From Planctomycetota bacterium (lineage in GTDB: Bacteria; Planctomycetota; UBA1135; GCA-002686595), in NCBI GenBank assembly GCA_012959785.1, contig DUCM01000002.1, positions 37,123 through 101,122 on the forward strand: DNA of 64,000 nt. The letters are read 5' to 3'. Under the pieces are notes generated by a model, which worked only from the letters and a program-made list of their open reading frames with translations, ran no database searches and was not told the DNA's origin. Positions 63,924-64,000 of the stretch are shown here, one piece after another. The translations under genes were made by a program, and so were the position numbers. Position 1 is the first letter of the stretch, and each line of letters begins with the position of its first letter.

Positions 63924-64000
63924 TCAACAGAGACCGCTCTTGGCCTCCTGCCAGGCCGCCAAGAGCTCCTCCAGCGAGGGCCCGTGGAGATCGCCGCCGA
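63924..64000 (-). CDS. C-terminal end of an unidentified protein (5' end outside window)
   Basis: A frame entering from the window edge on the minus strand ends in TGA at 63926-63924. The visible 25 residues, including HGPSLEELLAAWQEAKSGLC, look like a normal helical protein terminus. Too short to identify; same direction as tRNA-Asp and rnd. Confidence 0.4.
   Translation of the reverse strand, partial: GGDLHGPSLEELLAAWQEAKSGLC

Overview
This is a high-GC bacterial chromosome segment, most likely from a planctomycete. Three things point there: extracytoplasmic-function (ECF) sigma factors sitting next to a TPR-containing Ser/Thr kinase or a zinc-finger anti-sigma/CHAT pair, large secreted proteins of no recognised family, and a tandem family of secreted Cys-rich repeat proteins ending in NGYxxQW, which I associate with deep-branching marine planctomycetes. 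The phylum call is inference; there is no rRNA here. UGA is used widely as a stop, and ATGA/GTGA start-stop overlaps mark many translationally coupled operons.

Layout. 1-2341 (+): end of a DEAD-box helicase, an Isc-type ferredoxin and ispH. 2652-8566 (+): an RND heavy-metal efflux system (outer membrane lipoprotein, His-rich adaptor, CzcA-like pump). 8725-12928 (+): an ornithine-lipid-type acyltransferase pair (OlsB-like, OlsA/PlsC-like) coupled to an unusual hydrolase-DedA-ATP-grasp triple fusion. 12945-13895 (-) and 13963-15138 (+): a PqqB-like lipoprotein and xylose isomerase. 24629 down to 15155 (-): a ten-gene operon (thiolase, 3-hydroxybutyryl-CoA dehydrogenase, two acyl-CoA dehydrogenases, a B12-dependent acyl-CoA mutase in two subunits with its G-protein chaperone, an excisionase-like HTH protein, a metallo-beta-lactamase-fold protein and a BtuF-like protein). 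The mutase carries the Phe/Gln substrate-site pair of isobutyryl-CoA mutase rather than the Tyr/Arg pair of methylmalonyl-CoA mutase, so the operon reads as isobutyryl-CoA (valine) breakdown through butyryl-CoA to acetyl-CoA.

The most striking item is at 24910-25593 (+): one reading frame interrupted by three UGA codons, each exactly where a conserved cysteine of a metal or redox motif belongs. It predicts a lipoprotein with a heavy-metal-associated domain whose CxxC is UxxU, followed by a DsbD-gamma/thioredoxin domain whose CxxC is UxxC: a selenoprotein with three selenocysteines, with good SECIS-like hairpins behind the UGAs. Ordinary gene calling leaves only fragments here.

25505-35078 holds two signalling modules: ECF sigma plus TPR-containing Ser/Thr kinase, and ECF sigma plus anti-sigma plus CHAT protease. 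35294-39092 has a small secreted protein, a nitrilase-family amidase and a methyltransferase-phosphotransferase fusion. 39126-51727 is a tandem array of six secreted paralogues with 1, 1, 3, 3, 4 and 5 copies of a ~136-residue six-cysteine repeat and a shared C-terminal domain. 51999-64000 has a FadE-type acyl-CoA dehydrogenase, two secreted proteins of unknown function, a fused formiminotransferase-cyclodeaminase, a ~1000-residue beta-helix protein, RNase D, and tRNA-Ala(CGC) and tRNA-Asp(GTC). I saw no insertion sequence, phage gene or CRISPR array.
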